64,000 bases of DNA from assembly GCF_018131075.1 (NCBI RefSeq), contig NZ_JAFCLS010000032.1, forward strand, positions 38,024-102,023, written 5' to 3'. The notes beneath the pieces are model-generated. The model searched no databases. It was not told the origin of the DNA and saw only the letters and a list, made by a program, of their open reading frames with translations. Shown here in pieces: positions 21,641-29,722 of the stretch (the stretch's first letter is position 1; the number at the start of each line of letters is the position of its first letter). Source of the stretch: Bradyrhizobium sp. JYMT SZCCT0428 (GTDB lineage: Bacteria; Pseudomonadota; Alphaproteobacteria; Rhizobiales; Xanthobacteraceae). The translations under genes and the position numbers were made by a program.

Positions 21641-22083
21641 GCCACCGCTACCGTCAGGCTGGCGCCATCAGCGCGCACGACCTTGACGCGGCTGCCGGCC
21701 GGGGCATCGGGGCCGGCGACGCGCCAGATCGTGTCGTCGATCCGCACCGTCCCGGTGCCGTCGACGATCGGTTTTTCCAGCGTGAACTCCCGGCCGATCA
21801 TCGCTTCGGTCCGCCGGTTGAGGAACGGGTTGCTCTGGCTGCTGCTGCCGGCGCTCTTCGCAAAATGCCGCCACGCCGGCACCGCCGCAGCGGCGAACAA
21901 CGCGAACATCAAAAGCTGCGTCTGCCACGTTGGATTGATCGCAAACGACACCAGCCCGACCATCAGCGAGGAAAGCCCGAGCCAGAACAGGAAGACACCC
22001 GGCGCCAGCAATTCCAGCGCCATCAGGATGAAGCCGAAGATCAGCCAGTTCCAGGTGCCCAGGGTAGCAAACATATCGGCCAT
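21637..22083 (-). CDS. NfeD family membrane protein
   Basis: 148 residues. Two or three hydrophobic segments at about 12-80 (WNWLIFGFILMALELLAPGVFLFWLGLSSLMVG) are followed by a soluble OB-fold domain at about 92-148 (MIGREFTLEKPIVDGTGTVRIDDTIWRVAG). This is the short NfeD1b form without the ClpP-like protease. NfeD proteins are encoded beside SPFH proteins and are thought to act with them in membrane organisation; here the SPFH gene lies just upstream on the same strand. The gene ends a few bases inside the end of the convergent HxlR gene. Confidence 0.9.
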   Translation of the reverse strand: MADMFATLGTWNWLIFGFILMALELLAPGVFLFWLGLSSLMVGLVSFAINPTWQTQLLMFALFAAAAVPAWRHFAKSAGSSSQSNPFLNRRTEAMIGREFTLEKPIVDGTGTVRIDDTIWRVAGPDAPAGSRVKVVRADGASLTVAVA

Positions 22084-22121
22084 GACACGACCTCTCTAGT
22101 ATCTCAACGCTTCGCTCGGTG

Positions 22122-22153
22122 CGCCCCCTCTCCCGCAAGCGGGAGAGGGGGCG
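22122..22153. repeat. Strong hairpin between SPFH and nfeD genes
   Basis: Perfect 15-base stem (CGCCCCCTCTCCCGC with GCGGGAGAGGGGGCG) and a two-base gap. It belongs to the CTCTCCCGC-type palindromes that recur around 40550-40680. No T run follows; it may attenuate nfeD transcription. Confidence 0.75.
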
Positions 22154-22184
22154 ACACGCGGCAGCGCTCATAATCAAATCACCC

Positions 22185-23192
22185 TCACCGCTGCGGCGAG
22201 AATGGTGACGGCGGCGGTGGCGGCGTGGCGGGACCGGTTGATGGCACCGAACCGCGCCGCGCGACTGCCGCGGTAGCGGCGTCACCGAAAGTCGCCTTGG
22301 CGATCTCGCCGATGCCGGCGAGCGAGCCCAGAATGCTGGTGGCCTCGATCGGCAGCATAAGGATCTTCTGGTTCGGCGATTCAGCCAGTTGCCCGAACGC
22401 CTTGATGTACTTATCGGCGATGAAGTAATTCAGCGCGGCAACGTCACCTTTGGCTATGGCTTCGGACACCATCTGCGTCGCCTTGGCTTCGGCCTCCGCC
22501 GAACGCTCGCGCGCCTCGGCGTCGCGGAAGGCTGCTTCCTTGCGGCCTTCGGCCTGCAGGATCTGGCCCTGCTTGGCGCCCTCGGCGCGCAGGATCTCCG
22601 ACTGCCGCTGGCCTTCCGCCTGCAGAATGTCGGCGCGCTTGACGCGCTCGGCCTTCATCTGGCGGCCCATCGCCTCGACGAGGTCCGCCGGCGGCACGAT
22701 GTCCTTGATCTCGATGCGGTTGACCTTCAGCCCCCATGGCGACACCGCGGCGTCGACCACGCGCAGCAGCCGCTCGTTGATCTCGTCGCGATGCGACAGC
22801 ACCTGGTCGAGATCCATCGACCCCATCACCGAGCGGATGTTGGTCATCGTCAGCACGATGATAGCCTGATCAAGATTGGATACTTCGTAGCTGGCCTTGG
22901 CGGCATCGAACACCTGATAGAACGCGACGCCGTCCACCGTCACGGTGGCGTTGTCCTTGGTGATCACCTCCTGCTCGGGAATGCTGATCACCTGCTCCAT
23001 CATATTCATCTTGCGGCCGACGCGGTCGAAGTAGGGAACGATGATGTTCAACCCCGGCGACAGCGTGCGGGTGTATTTGCCGAACCGTTCGATGGTCCAG
23101 TCATAGCCTTGCGGCACCGTCTTGACGCCGGCGAACAGGGTCACAATGACCAGCAGCAAAAGCGCAATCGCGAAAATGTCGAAACCAGTCAT
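22185..23192 (-). CDS. qmcA: SPFH/stomatin family protein (QmcA-like)
   Basis: 335 residues. An N-terminal membrane anchor (FDIFAIALLLLVIVTLFAG) is followed by an SPFH domain (VPQGYDWTIERFGKYTRTLSPGLNIIVPYFDRVG, ITKDNATVTVDGVAFYQV, SMDLDQVLSHRDEINERLL). A long charged coiled coil (about 185-265, with repeated QAEGQRQSEILRAEG motifs) drives ring assembly, and the tail is Pro-rich. It is thought to form large cages at the inner membrane and to work with NfeD and FtsH-type proteases. ATG at 23192 follows GGAGGG; the frame extends upstream without support. Confidence 0.92.
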   Translation of the reverse strand: MTGFDIFAIALLLLVIVTLFAGVKTVPQGYDWTIERFGKYTRTLSPGLNIIVPYFDRVGRKMNMMEQVISIPEQEVITKDNATVTVDGVAFYQVFDAAKASYEVSNLDQAIIVLTMTNIRSVMGSMDLDQVLSHRDEINERLLRVVDAAVSPWGLKVNRIEIKDIVPPADLVEAMGRQMKAERVKRADILQAEGQRQSEILRAEGAKQGQILQAEGRKEAAFRDAEARERSAEAEAKATQMVSEAIAKGDVAALNYFIADKYIKAFGQLAESPNQKILMLPIEATSILGSLAGIGEIAKATFGDAATAAVARRGSVPSTGPATPPPPPSPFSPQR

Positions 23193-23347
23193 GAATTCCC
23201 TCCAAAACCGGCAAGACCGTTGCCGGACGCGGTCGTCCATATGTCTGCCGGATGCCACCGCCGGTTCAGCCCGGCTGTTCTCTAGCAATGGTTACGTAGG
23301 GAGCCGTTTGACGCCCGCCAGATGTATGGCGTCTTGACGCGGGAATA

Positions 23348-24385
23348 TCAAATCCAGCCCTGAAGCTCGCGCAACACGAGCTGGCGGATCACGTCCATGC
23401 CGGGCTCGGAGTCGTTGAGGCAGGGGATCGCCGCGAACTGCTCGCCGCCATTGTGTTTGAATATTTCGGCGTTTTCCTGCGCGATCTCTTCCAGCGTCTC
23501 CAAACAATCGGCGGAGAAGCCGGGGGTCACCACGGCAATGCGCTTGACACCATCCTTCGCGAGCTGCGCGATGGTCTTGTCAGTGTAGGGCTGCAGCCAT
23601 TCGTCGAAGCCGAAGCGCGATTGAAATGTAAGCAGCAGTTTGGACGCATCAAGGCCCATGCGCCGGCGCAAGGCGTCGGTTGTTGCGATGCACTGCGCCT
23701 GGTAGGGATCGCCCTTGTCGACATATTTCTGCGGCATGCCGTGAAACGACGCGACGATCAGTTCGGGCTGGAACGGCAAGGTCGCCAGATGCGCATTGAT
23801 CGAGGCCGCCAGCGCATCGATGTAATCGGGGTCGTCATAGTAAGGCGGCGTCACGCGCAAGATCGGCTGCGCGCGCATGCCGGCCAGCACGCGGAAAACC
23901 TCATCGCACACGGTGGCCGAGGTCGCCGCGGAATATTGCGGATAGAGCGGCACGACCAGGAGACGGTCGCAGCCTTGCGCGGTCAGGGCATCGATGCGCG
24001 AGCGGATCGACGGATTGCCGTAACGCATCGCCCAGTCGACCACGACGTGGTCATGGTCCGCGATCGCCTCCGCCAGCTTTTCGGCCTGCGCGCGCGTGAT
24101 GGTCTTGAGCGGCGATTCGTTCCTCTCGACGTTCCAGATCTTCCGGTAGTCCCGCGCCTTGCGGCGGGGACGGATGCGCAAAATAATGCCGTTGAGAATC
24201 AGCTTCCAGCGCAGCCCCTGGTCCTCGATCACGCGCGGGTCGGAGAGAAATTCCTTGAGGTAGACCCGCACGCCCCGGGTATCGGCGGTATCGGGCGTGC
24301 CGAGATTGACCAGCAGCACGCCGACGCGCTCCGGCTTGGCGGCCAGTGCAGGCTTCGCACTTCCTATGGGAACGACCACGGTCAT
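23348..24385 (-). CDS. hemH: Ferrochelatase
   Basis: 345 residues; inserts Fe(II) into protoporphyrin IX, the last step of heme synthesis. The N-terminus VGVLLVNLGTPDTADTRGVRVYLKEFLSDPRV is diagnostic. The catalytic His is in VASFHGMPQKYVDKGDPY, and the metal/proton-transfer Glu lies in PGFSADCLETLEEIAQEN. No C-terminal membrane anchor, as usual for bacterial enzymes. A stand-alone gene with about 155 bases separating it from the SPFH gene downstream. Confidence 0.95.
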   Translation of the reverse strand: MTVVVPIGSAKPALAAKPERVGVLLVNLGTPDTADTRGVRVYLKEFLSDPRVIEDQGLRWKLILNGIILRIRPRRKARDYRKIWNVERNESPLKTITRAQAEKLAEAIADHDHVVVDWAMRYGNPSIRSRIDALTAQGCDRLLVVPLYPQYSAATSATVCDEVFRVLAGMRAQPILRVTPPYYDDPDYIDALAASINAHLATLPFQPELIVASFHGMPQKYVDKGDPYQAQCIATTDALRRRMGLDASKLLLTFQSRFGFDEWLQPYTDKTIAQLAKDGVKRIAVVTPGFSADCLETLEEIAQENAEIFKHNGGEQFAAIPCLNDSEPGMDVIRQLVLRELQGWI

Positions 24386-24473
24386 GATTTGCGTGGCTTC
24401 GCGCGTTGCACCATCCTTGTCAAGACAAGCATCGGTTCGGTACGCTCAGGCCTTGCCGCGGGCGGGAGGAACC

Positions 24474-24872
24474 ATGACGGTCGCCGAATGGTGCGTTTTC
24501 GGAACGCTGTTGCTGTACTTGCTGACGATCGCCTCGGTCAAATGGATCGGGTTTCGCCGTTTCGACAATGCCAGGCCCCGCGACCCCGATTTCTACGAGG
24601 ATCCGATCCGCGCCCGGGCGCTGGGCGCCCATCAGAACGGCATCGAGGCTTTTCCGTTTTTCGCGGTCGCGGTCCTGCTGGCCGAGTTTCGCCTCGGGCC
24701 GCAGCATTTGATCGACGAACTGGCGGTACTGTTCCTGATCGTGCGGATCGCCTACGTCTTCACTTATCTCGGCAACCGCCCGACGCTGCGCTCGATCCTG
24801 TGGAGCATCGGCTTTGCGATCAACATCGCGATCTTCTTCCTGCCGGCGGTCAAGGGGTATTTGCCGGGGTAA
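24474..24872 (+). CDS. MAPEG family membrane protein
   Basis: 132 residues with four predicted membrane helices, the normal size for bacterial MAPEG proteins, related to microsomal glutathione transferases. The family pattern is visible as RALGAHQNGIEAFPFFAVAVLLAE (helix II, with the conserved N-x-x-E-x-F) and IVRIAYVFTYLGNRPTLRSILWSIG (R-x-x-Y-x-x-x-Y). ATG at 24474 follows GGGAGGA. Divergent from hemH. Substrate unknown. Confidence 0.88.
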   Translation: MTVAEWCVFGTLLLYLLTIASVKWIGFRRFDNARPRDPDFYEDPIRARALGAHQNGIEAFPFFAVAVLLAEFRLGPQHLIDELAVLFLIVRIAYVFTYLGNRPTLRSILWSIGFAINIAIFFLPAVKGYLPG

Positions 24873-24905
24873 GGCAGGCTTCGCTGTCATATTATGGCCT
24901 CTCAG

Positions 24906-24978
24906 CGTCATTGCGAGCGAAGCAATCCATATCTCAACGCGGGGATAGATGGATTGCTCCGCTGCGCTCGCAATGACG
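24906..24978. repeat. Palindromic repeat (GCGTCATTGCGAGCGAAGC type)
   Basis: Left arm GCGTCATTGCGAGCGAAGC...CCAT pairs with ATGG...GCGCTCGCAATGACG across a short spacer. This is a widespread intergenic element type in Bradyrhizobium genomes. Confidence 0.85.
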
Positions 24979-25009
24979 AGTGGATGCAGTTTCGCCTTCT
25001 CGCGACGCA

Positions 25010-25510
25010 TTGCGCCCGAGCTTTGCCAGAAGTTCCTTGCCCTCTCATAGAGAGGGCGCAGGGAAGACCGGGTGCGCGCTGCACCCGCGGTCTCGCGTGC
25101 GGTTTGCACAAAACAAATGCACACGAGCATACAGGGCAGCGGAGAACACCCGGCCTTCCCTGCGCAATGGCTTTACGGCTTATGCCGTGCTCTCCCCGGA
25201 GACGAGTTCTTGGTTGACTCCGTCACCGCCGGTTCAGCTCACGCTTAGCCGACGGCTTGACACCAGCAACGGGCGCCAGGACCACACGGTTTTGCCGTAC
25301 GCCCATCCACGCCGTCGTCGAGGCGTAAACAAACGTCCACCGCAACCCGCCCAACGTCCGTGACGACGGCCGACGCCCTCTGAGTGGGACGGGATGGCTC
25401 TCATATAAACTAGTTTGATCTTCTGCAAAACAGAAATATTTTTTATTCTGGGGCTTGACATGAATTCCGACAATCCGAAGTGATTTGCCCGTCGGGCCAA
25501 ATTGCCGCAG
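25010..25510. repeat. Long non-coding dispersed repeat region
   Basis: About 500 bases without a supported gene. The open frame at 24980-25363 translates to strings such as GAGKTGCALHPRSRVR and RAYRAAENTRPS, which recur as spurious proteins in many Bradyrhizobium genomes. The same holds for the A+T-richer end (about 25405-25500). This is best read as a long multi-copy intergenic element, not a protein gene. The copy number cannot be judged from one window. Confidence 0.6.
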
Positions 25511-25623
25511 CTTTGCTTGCCTGTCCGGGGTCAGGCAGCTCAGTTTGAACCTTCAAGCGGCTGTATCACACCAAGGCTGCACAAGCGCGGCTCGCTCCAA
25601 GGCGGCGCGGGAGATTTCATGTG

Positions 25624-25965
25624 ATGGATACTGTGATGGATAGTGCCGTACAATCCCGCCGGTTCAGCATTATCGGCAGCGTGACAGGCCTGTTGGCGCT
25701 GCTGGTCTCGGCGCTGACGCAATTGGTGCCGGGGATCTATCTTTCCGGGCTCGTCGGTCAGGCGACCTGGAACGAGGTACTCTCAACGGGGGCGGCCGCG
25801 CTCGGCGTGATCGCCATCTCTTTCGCCGTCGTCGCGATCATCATGAAGGAAGGAAAGCTGCTGGCAGGTATCGCGGCCGTCCTCGGCTTCGTAGCCATCG
25901 CCGTCCAGATATGGTGGGTTCTGCTCATCCTGGCGATCGCGCTCATCATCCTCAATTCGCTCTAA
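25624..25965 (+). CDS. Small four-helix membrane protein, unknown
   Basis: 113 residues with about four hydrophobic helices (IIGSVTGLLALLVSALTQLVPG, VLSTGAAALGVIAISFAVVAII, LLAGIAAVLGFVAIAVQI, WVLLILAIALIILNSL) and hardly any loops. No family recognised. ATG at 25624 is chosen, with a GTG directly before it. It converges on the thioesterase gene with a four-base overlap of the stop regions. Confidence 0.65.
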   Translation: MDTVMDSAVQSRRFSIIGSVTGLLALLVSALTQLVPGIYLSGLVGQATWNEVLSTGAAALGVIAISFAVVAIIMKEGKLLAGIAAVLGFVAIAVQIWWVLLILAIALIILNSL

Positions 25966-26396
25966 GCCAGATGCCGCTCCCGCGCCGCAATGAAATTCCG
26001 GATCGATTGCGGGATCGGGACCGGACGATGGGATTTCTGGTCCGTATAGACCCAGACGATCTCGCCGGTCACCAGCGCCTCGTTGCCGCCCTTGAGGAAG
26101 ATCGCGAGTTCGAAGGTGAGGCTTGAATTGCCTATCCGGGCCACCCGCGCGCCGACGTCCAACTCCTGGTCGAACAGCACTGGCGCCTTGTATTCGATCA
26201 GCGATTTGACGACGTGGAAGTCGATCCCGGTCTTTCGGGAGTCGGCATACTGGTCGTAGCCCAGCGCACGAAAATATTCGGTGATGGTGGTGTCGAAATA
26301 GGTCAGGTAGTGCGCGTTGAACACAACGCCCTGCCCGTCGATCTCGGAATAGCGCACCCGAAACGGGTGGAAGAACCAGAACTGCTCGCGTGACAT
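25962..26396 (-). CDS. Acyl-CoA thioesterase, YbgC/4-HBT family
   Basis: 144 residues, single hotdog domain. VRYSEIDGQGVVFNAHYLTYFD is the active-site region of the 4-hydroxybenzoyl-CoA thioesterase family (Y-x-E-x-D-x-x-G-x-V-x-x-x-x-Y); its aspartate is the catalytic residue. ELDVGARVARIGNSSLTFELAIF and TGEIVWVYTD are the following strands. Hydrolyses acyl-CoA esters, of short-chain or aromatic type by family. Not next to tol-pal genes, so a Tol-Pal YbgC is not implied. Confidence 0.88.
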   Translation of the reverse strand: MSREQFWFFHPFRVRYSEIDGQGVVFNAHYLTYFDTTITEYFRALGYDQYADSRKTGIDFHVVKSLIEYKAPVLFDQELDVGARVARIGNSSLTFELAIFLKGGNEALVTGEIVWVYTDQKSHRPVPIPQSIRNFIAARERHLA

Positions 26397-26449
26397 TGAA
26401 TCCCCTGTAGCGCCTCTTACCGGCTCGTCTCTCGCTTACCCTACACGCT

Positions 26450-26884
26450 TTAATCCGTTTCAGTACCATCCGTCCCAATGGTCTGCGTCGCGAAAGCGGG
26501 CGGGAGTCCATGCAACCGCAGTGCTGCCTTCGCGGTGACCTTGCCGACCTCCCCGCTTGCGCTAACCTTGTAGGTGCAGCTGTCGTGCGCCAGTTGCAAT
26601 GCATTGAACTCGCCGCCATCCTTTACAAAGAGGCGATCCTGCTCCCGACCGCCTTCATCGCGGACCACACCATTATGTGCGGTATAGCGAGCCGAGGTAA
26701 CGCCGGGATTCTCCATGACGCTTATGTTCAAAACTGCGTTCTTTATGAAATAGATATCGATGCCGCCGTTAGCCTTGGCGATACGATCTATCCAGCAGAT
26801 CGGGGCCGCGAGGGATGGCATTGCCGTCACAGCCCAGCAGACCGGGACCAGCAAGCAGGCGACGGCAATTGATCTGATGGTCAC
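26450..26884 (-). CDS. Secreted hypothetical protein
   Basis: 144 residues with a signal peptide (IAVACLLVPVCWAVTAMPSLAA). The mature part has two cysteines that could pair (APICWID near the start and HDSCTYKV), and beta-rich sequence. The GTG start at 26884 is supported by AGGAGG five or six bases before it. No domain recognised. Confidence 0.65.
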   Translation of the reverse strand: MTIRSIAVACLLVPVCWAVTAMPSLAAPICWIDRIAKANGGIDIYFIKNAVLNISVMENPGVTSARYTAHNGVVRDEGGREQDRLFVKDGGEFNALQLAHDSCTYKVSASGEVGKVTAKAALRLHGLPPAFATQTIGTDGTETD

Positions 26885-27032
26885 TGCTGCCTCCTATAGT
26901 GCTGACGCTTAGCGGCAACGACATGGCGGACAGGTCGCTCGACACACCTGCAGCACGTCTAAAACGGAGTCGTATCAAACTTTGCCTAAATCTGAGAATC
27001 AAGCACCCGCTGATTCCGCGCGAGCGCCGCCA

Positions 27033-27686
27033 TCACTTCCGCGCCAGAATCGCAAGAATCGACCGTATCGCTGCGGAAATGGGCGCAACGATCGGGATCG
27101 AGAACATCGGCTCCAGTTCGCGCGCGGCCTCGCCCAGCGGGCCGCCGCCGATAATGACGGCCTCAGCGTCGTCATCGTCAATGCAGTGACGAACGACATC
27201 GGCCAGCGCGTCGCGCAGGCGAACCTTGTCCTTGACCAACTCCGTGGAGTCCGCGGACGTTATTCGAAGGCCGGTGTATTGCGCCGACAGCCCCAGCGAG
27301 GCGACGCGCCGATCAATGGCAGCCTTCAATGCCGGCGTCGTCGTGGCGATCCCAAACCGCCGCCCGCCGGCCGATGCTTCGCGAAGGGCCGATTCAGCGA
27401 TGCCGACCGCGGGCGTCCGGCATCGCTCCCGGACTTCCGCGAGGCCCGGATCGCCGAACGCCGCGACGATAAAACCATCGTACCTGCCATCGTTCGAGAC
27501 GGCGATCTCGACGACTTCGCCAGCTGCGGCGGCAAGCGCATCGGGTTCGACAATCATCGGCGGTGCGCGTCGCGCCGTCGCGCCGGCAATTTCACACGCG
27601 CCGGCCGCAGCCGCTTGGGCGATGCCGACCATCATGGCGGTGGTCGCCGCCGAACTGTTCGGATTGATCAGCAGGATGCGGCGCAT
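27033..27686 (-). CDS. Asp/Glu/hydantoin racemase family protein
   Basis: 217 residues. The N-terminus RRILLINPNSSAATTAMMV is typical of the hydantoin racemase/Asp-Glu racemase family. The two-cysteine catalytic pair of cofactor-independent racemases is not clear: the first site reads VAAFGDPGLAEVRE, with no Cys, and the second VIIGGGPLGEAARELE, where GGAxLxG normally includes a Cys. Loss of both catalytic cysteines suggests a different reaction or a non-catalytic member. Opposite-strand frames through this gene are shadows. Confidence 0.8.
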   Translation of the reverse strand: MRRILLINPNSSAATTAMMVGIAQAAAAGACEIAGATARRAPPMIVEPDALAAAAGEVVEIAVSNDGRYDGFIVAAFGDPGLAEVRERCRTPAVGIAESALREASAGGRRFGIATTTPALKAAIDRRVASLGLSAQYTGLRITSADSTELVKDKVRLRDALADVVRHCIDDDDAEAVIIGGGPLGEAARELEPMFSIPIVAPISAAIRSILAILARK

Positions 27687-27813
27687 GCGCGTCTATCGGT
27701 TCAAGCAAGTAGCCCGCATGAGCCAACGGGTCGCGCGAATGCGCGCCCGATGACAGGCTCCGCGATATGCGGGGACGCTACCCGGATGTCGCTGCGCTCA
27801 TCCGGGCTACGGG

Positions 27814-28962
27814 TCAGAGGCATGTAACCCGCTCTGCCGCAAGATAACCGAACAGAAGGCCGAGGCCGAACAGCAGCACGAGGCCCGCCGCGCCGAATTC
27901 GATGCCGCGCATGATCAGCGCGCCGCCGCCTTCACGGCCGGCGCTGAGGCGCTCGGCGAGGCCGCGCGCCGACACCGCGACGATGGCGATGGTCGCGACC
28001 GTGGTCGCGGTGCCGAGGCCCATCACGAAGGTCGCGGCGATGCCGGCCCAGAACAGGCCCTGCGCCAGCGCGAACACCAAAACCAGGATCGCGCCCGAAC
28101 AGGGCCGCAGGCCGACCGCAAAGATCGCGCCGAGGCCGCGCTGCCAGCCGCCGGGACCGGCGAGCTGATCCGGCGTCGGGCCGTGGGAATGGCCGCAATG
28201 CTCGTCATGGACGTGGCCGTCGGCGTGGGAATGAGCGTCAGCATGAGCGTGCGCGTGGGCATGACCGTGCGCATGGGCGTCAGCGTGCGCGTGGGCATGG
28301 TGCTGATGTTCATGGCGGTGGTGATCGTGGTGATGGTGATCGTGGTGATGGCTGGCCGCAGCCGTAGCGGTGGCCATCGCGGGCACCGGCTTGGCCTGCA
28401 ACGCGCGCATAAAACCGCCGCCCTTGGTCCAGACCAGCCGGGCGCCGAAGGCTGCGATCAAAGCGTAGCTCGCGATCTCGATCACCTTTTCCGCCCCGCA
28501 CATCGTCTTGGCGGTGGCGTTGAGCAGCCAGGCGCCGATGCCGACGATCAGCACCGCGACCAGCGCCTGCAGCATCGCGGAGGCAAACGACAGCACGATG
28601 CCGCGCCGCGCGGTCTCCTGGTTGGCGACCAGGTAGGACGAGATCACGGCCTTGCCGTGGCCGGGACCGGCGGCGTGGAATATCCCGTACGCAAAGGATA
28701 TCGCCAGCAGCGTCCAGACCGCCGAACCGTCAGACTTGGCGGCGCGGATGGTCGCCGACATCTCGCGATAAAATTCCGATTGTTTTGCCAGCAGCCAGCC
28801 GACGATGCCGCCGACCTGCGGCTCAGGGGCTTTGGCCGGCCGCGGGCCGCCGAAGGGGTTTTGCGCCAGCAGGACGTGCAAGGCGCCGTCGACCGCGACG
28901 ATGGCGCCGAGCACGGCGATCCCGATCAGGAGCGCGTGGCCAAAGCTGGTGTGGCGCCTCAC
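27814..28962 (-). CDS. NicO family nickel/cobalt transporter with His-rich loop
   Basis: About 382 residues, an inner-membrane protein with roughly six to eight helices of the NicO/RcnA type. HAAGPGHGKAVISSYLV holds the conserved metal motif H-x-x-x-P-G-H-G-K, and VGLRPCSGAILVLVFAL is the second signature. Between the halves is a cytoplasmic or periplasmic loop (about 200-265) with over 25 histidines mixed with Asp and Ala. Starts at GTG 28962, overlapping the stop of the DUF1007 gene (GTGA), hence translationally coupled. NicO/DUF1007 pairs are typical of nickel or cobalt handling; import or efflux is not settled. Confidence 0.9.
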   Translation of the reverse strand: MRRHTSFGHALLIGIAVLGAIVAVDGALHVLLAQNPFGGPRPAKAPEPQVGGIVGWLLAKQSEFYREMSATIRAAKSDGSAVWTLLAISFAYGIFHAAGPGHGKAVISSYLVANQETARRGIVLSFASAMLQALVAVLIVGIGAWLLNATAKTMCGAEKVIEIASYALIAAFGARLVWTKGGGFMRALQAKPVPAMATATAAASHHHDHHHHDHHRHEHQHHAHAHADAHAHGHAHAHAHADAHSHADGHVHDEHCGHSHGPTPDQLAGPGGWQRGLGAIFAVGLRPCSGAILVLVFALAQGLFWAGIAATFVMGLGTATTVATIAIVAVSARGLAERLSAGREGGGALIMRGIEFGAAGLVLLFGLGLLFGYLAAERVTCL

Positions 28963-29624
28963 GGGCAATCCACCAAGATCTTGTTGGCGTACATGGCGCC
29001 GTAGTTGGAATTGTCGCCGTTCATAAAGTTGTTTTCGTTGAGCCGCTGCGCATTGGCGGTGCCGTCATTGGGCCTCTGGAATTGCAGCTTGCAGTCGGTG
29101 GGCGCGCCGACCAGCTTGATCGGGTCCTTGTCCTCGAACTTGAAATCGATGAAGTAGGCAGGATCGAACACTTCCAGCGCGGCCTGTTTGGCCTTGAACG
29201 GCGTCTTGGCGGGCAGCATGAAATGCAGCGTCAGCGCGTCATTCTTGAATTCGAGATAGTAGTCGACCGGCTCCAGAAACCTCTCCTTCTTGCCGTCGGC
29301 CCTGGCGAAGGTGAAGTAGCCGAATTCCTTCAGCGACTCGATATTGGTCTGCGCCAGCGGCGCCAGTTCCTCGCGGCTGTAGACGCCTTTTGTCTTCGTC
29401 TCGATGCCCTGCAGCGCATAGGTCGAGAACATGTCGTCGAAGGTCCAGGCGTGGCGCACGCCCGAGATCGAGCCGTGAGGGGCGTAGACCACCTCGCTCT
29501 TGGCGGTGATCCAGACATGCGGATGGGCCTGGGCTGGGGCAACGCCGAGCAGCGACGCGACGATCAAGCCCAACAATCCGAACAGTAGACGTAACCTGTC
29601 GTCCCTGCGAACGCAGGGACCCAT
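28959..29624 (-). CDS. DUF1007 family periplasmic protein
   Basis: 221 residues. Hydrophobic N-terminus (LLFGLLGLIVASLLGVAPAQAHPHVW) is a signal peptide, and the first mature residues AHPHVWI are the N-terminal His motif of DUF1007, plausibly a metal ligand. Two further features are the HAWTFDDMFSTY segment and the C-terminal ANKILVDCP. The frame extends to 29939, but upstream it crosses a palindromic repeat. ATG at 29624 lies in that repeat arm, so the first eight residues (MGPCVRRD) come from the repeat. A downstream TTG could also be the true start. Confidence 0.8.
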   Translation of the reverse strand: MGPCVRRDDRLRLLFGLLGLIVASLLGVAPAQAHPHVWITAKSEVVYAPHGSISGVRHAWTFDDMFSTYALQGIETKTKGVYSREELAPLAQTNIESLKEFGYFTFARADGKKERFLEPVDYYLEFKNDALTLHFMLPAKTPFKAKQAALEVFDPAYFIDFKFEDKDPIKLVGAPTDCKLQFQRPNDGTANAQRLNENNFMNGDNSNYGAMYANKILVDCP

Positions 29625-29717
29625 ACGCCGTGTCGTCTCTTTTTGGCAGTGTGGCAAAGGCGTTCCTTCACAACGAACATCAGTGGTTATGGGTCCCTGC
29701 GTCCGCAGGGACGACGA
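29599..29717. repeat. Long inverted repeat (TCGTCCCTGCG type)
   Basis: Arms TCGTCCCTGCGAACGCAGGG plus ACCCAT (29599-29624) and its inverse at 29689-29717 enclose 64 bases. Each arm is itself a small palindrome (CCCTGCG/CGCAGGG). In translation the arm reads MGPCVRRDD, a string that recurs in many alphaproteobacterial intergenic regions. Confidence 0.8.
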
Positions 29718-29722
29718 GGAAC

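Noticed and set aside
24980..25363. 127-codon plus-strand frame
   Set aside because: Lies wholly in repeat DNA, has no ribosome site, and the product is known only as recurrent spurious hypotheticals.
28900..29620. Cobalamin riboswitch for the NicO/DUF1007 pair
   Set aside because: The upstream region is a palindromic repeat and the M3 peptidase end; no B12-box-like sequence was seen.
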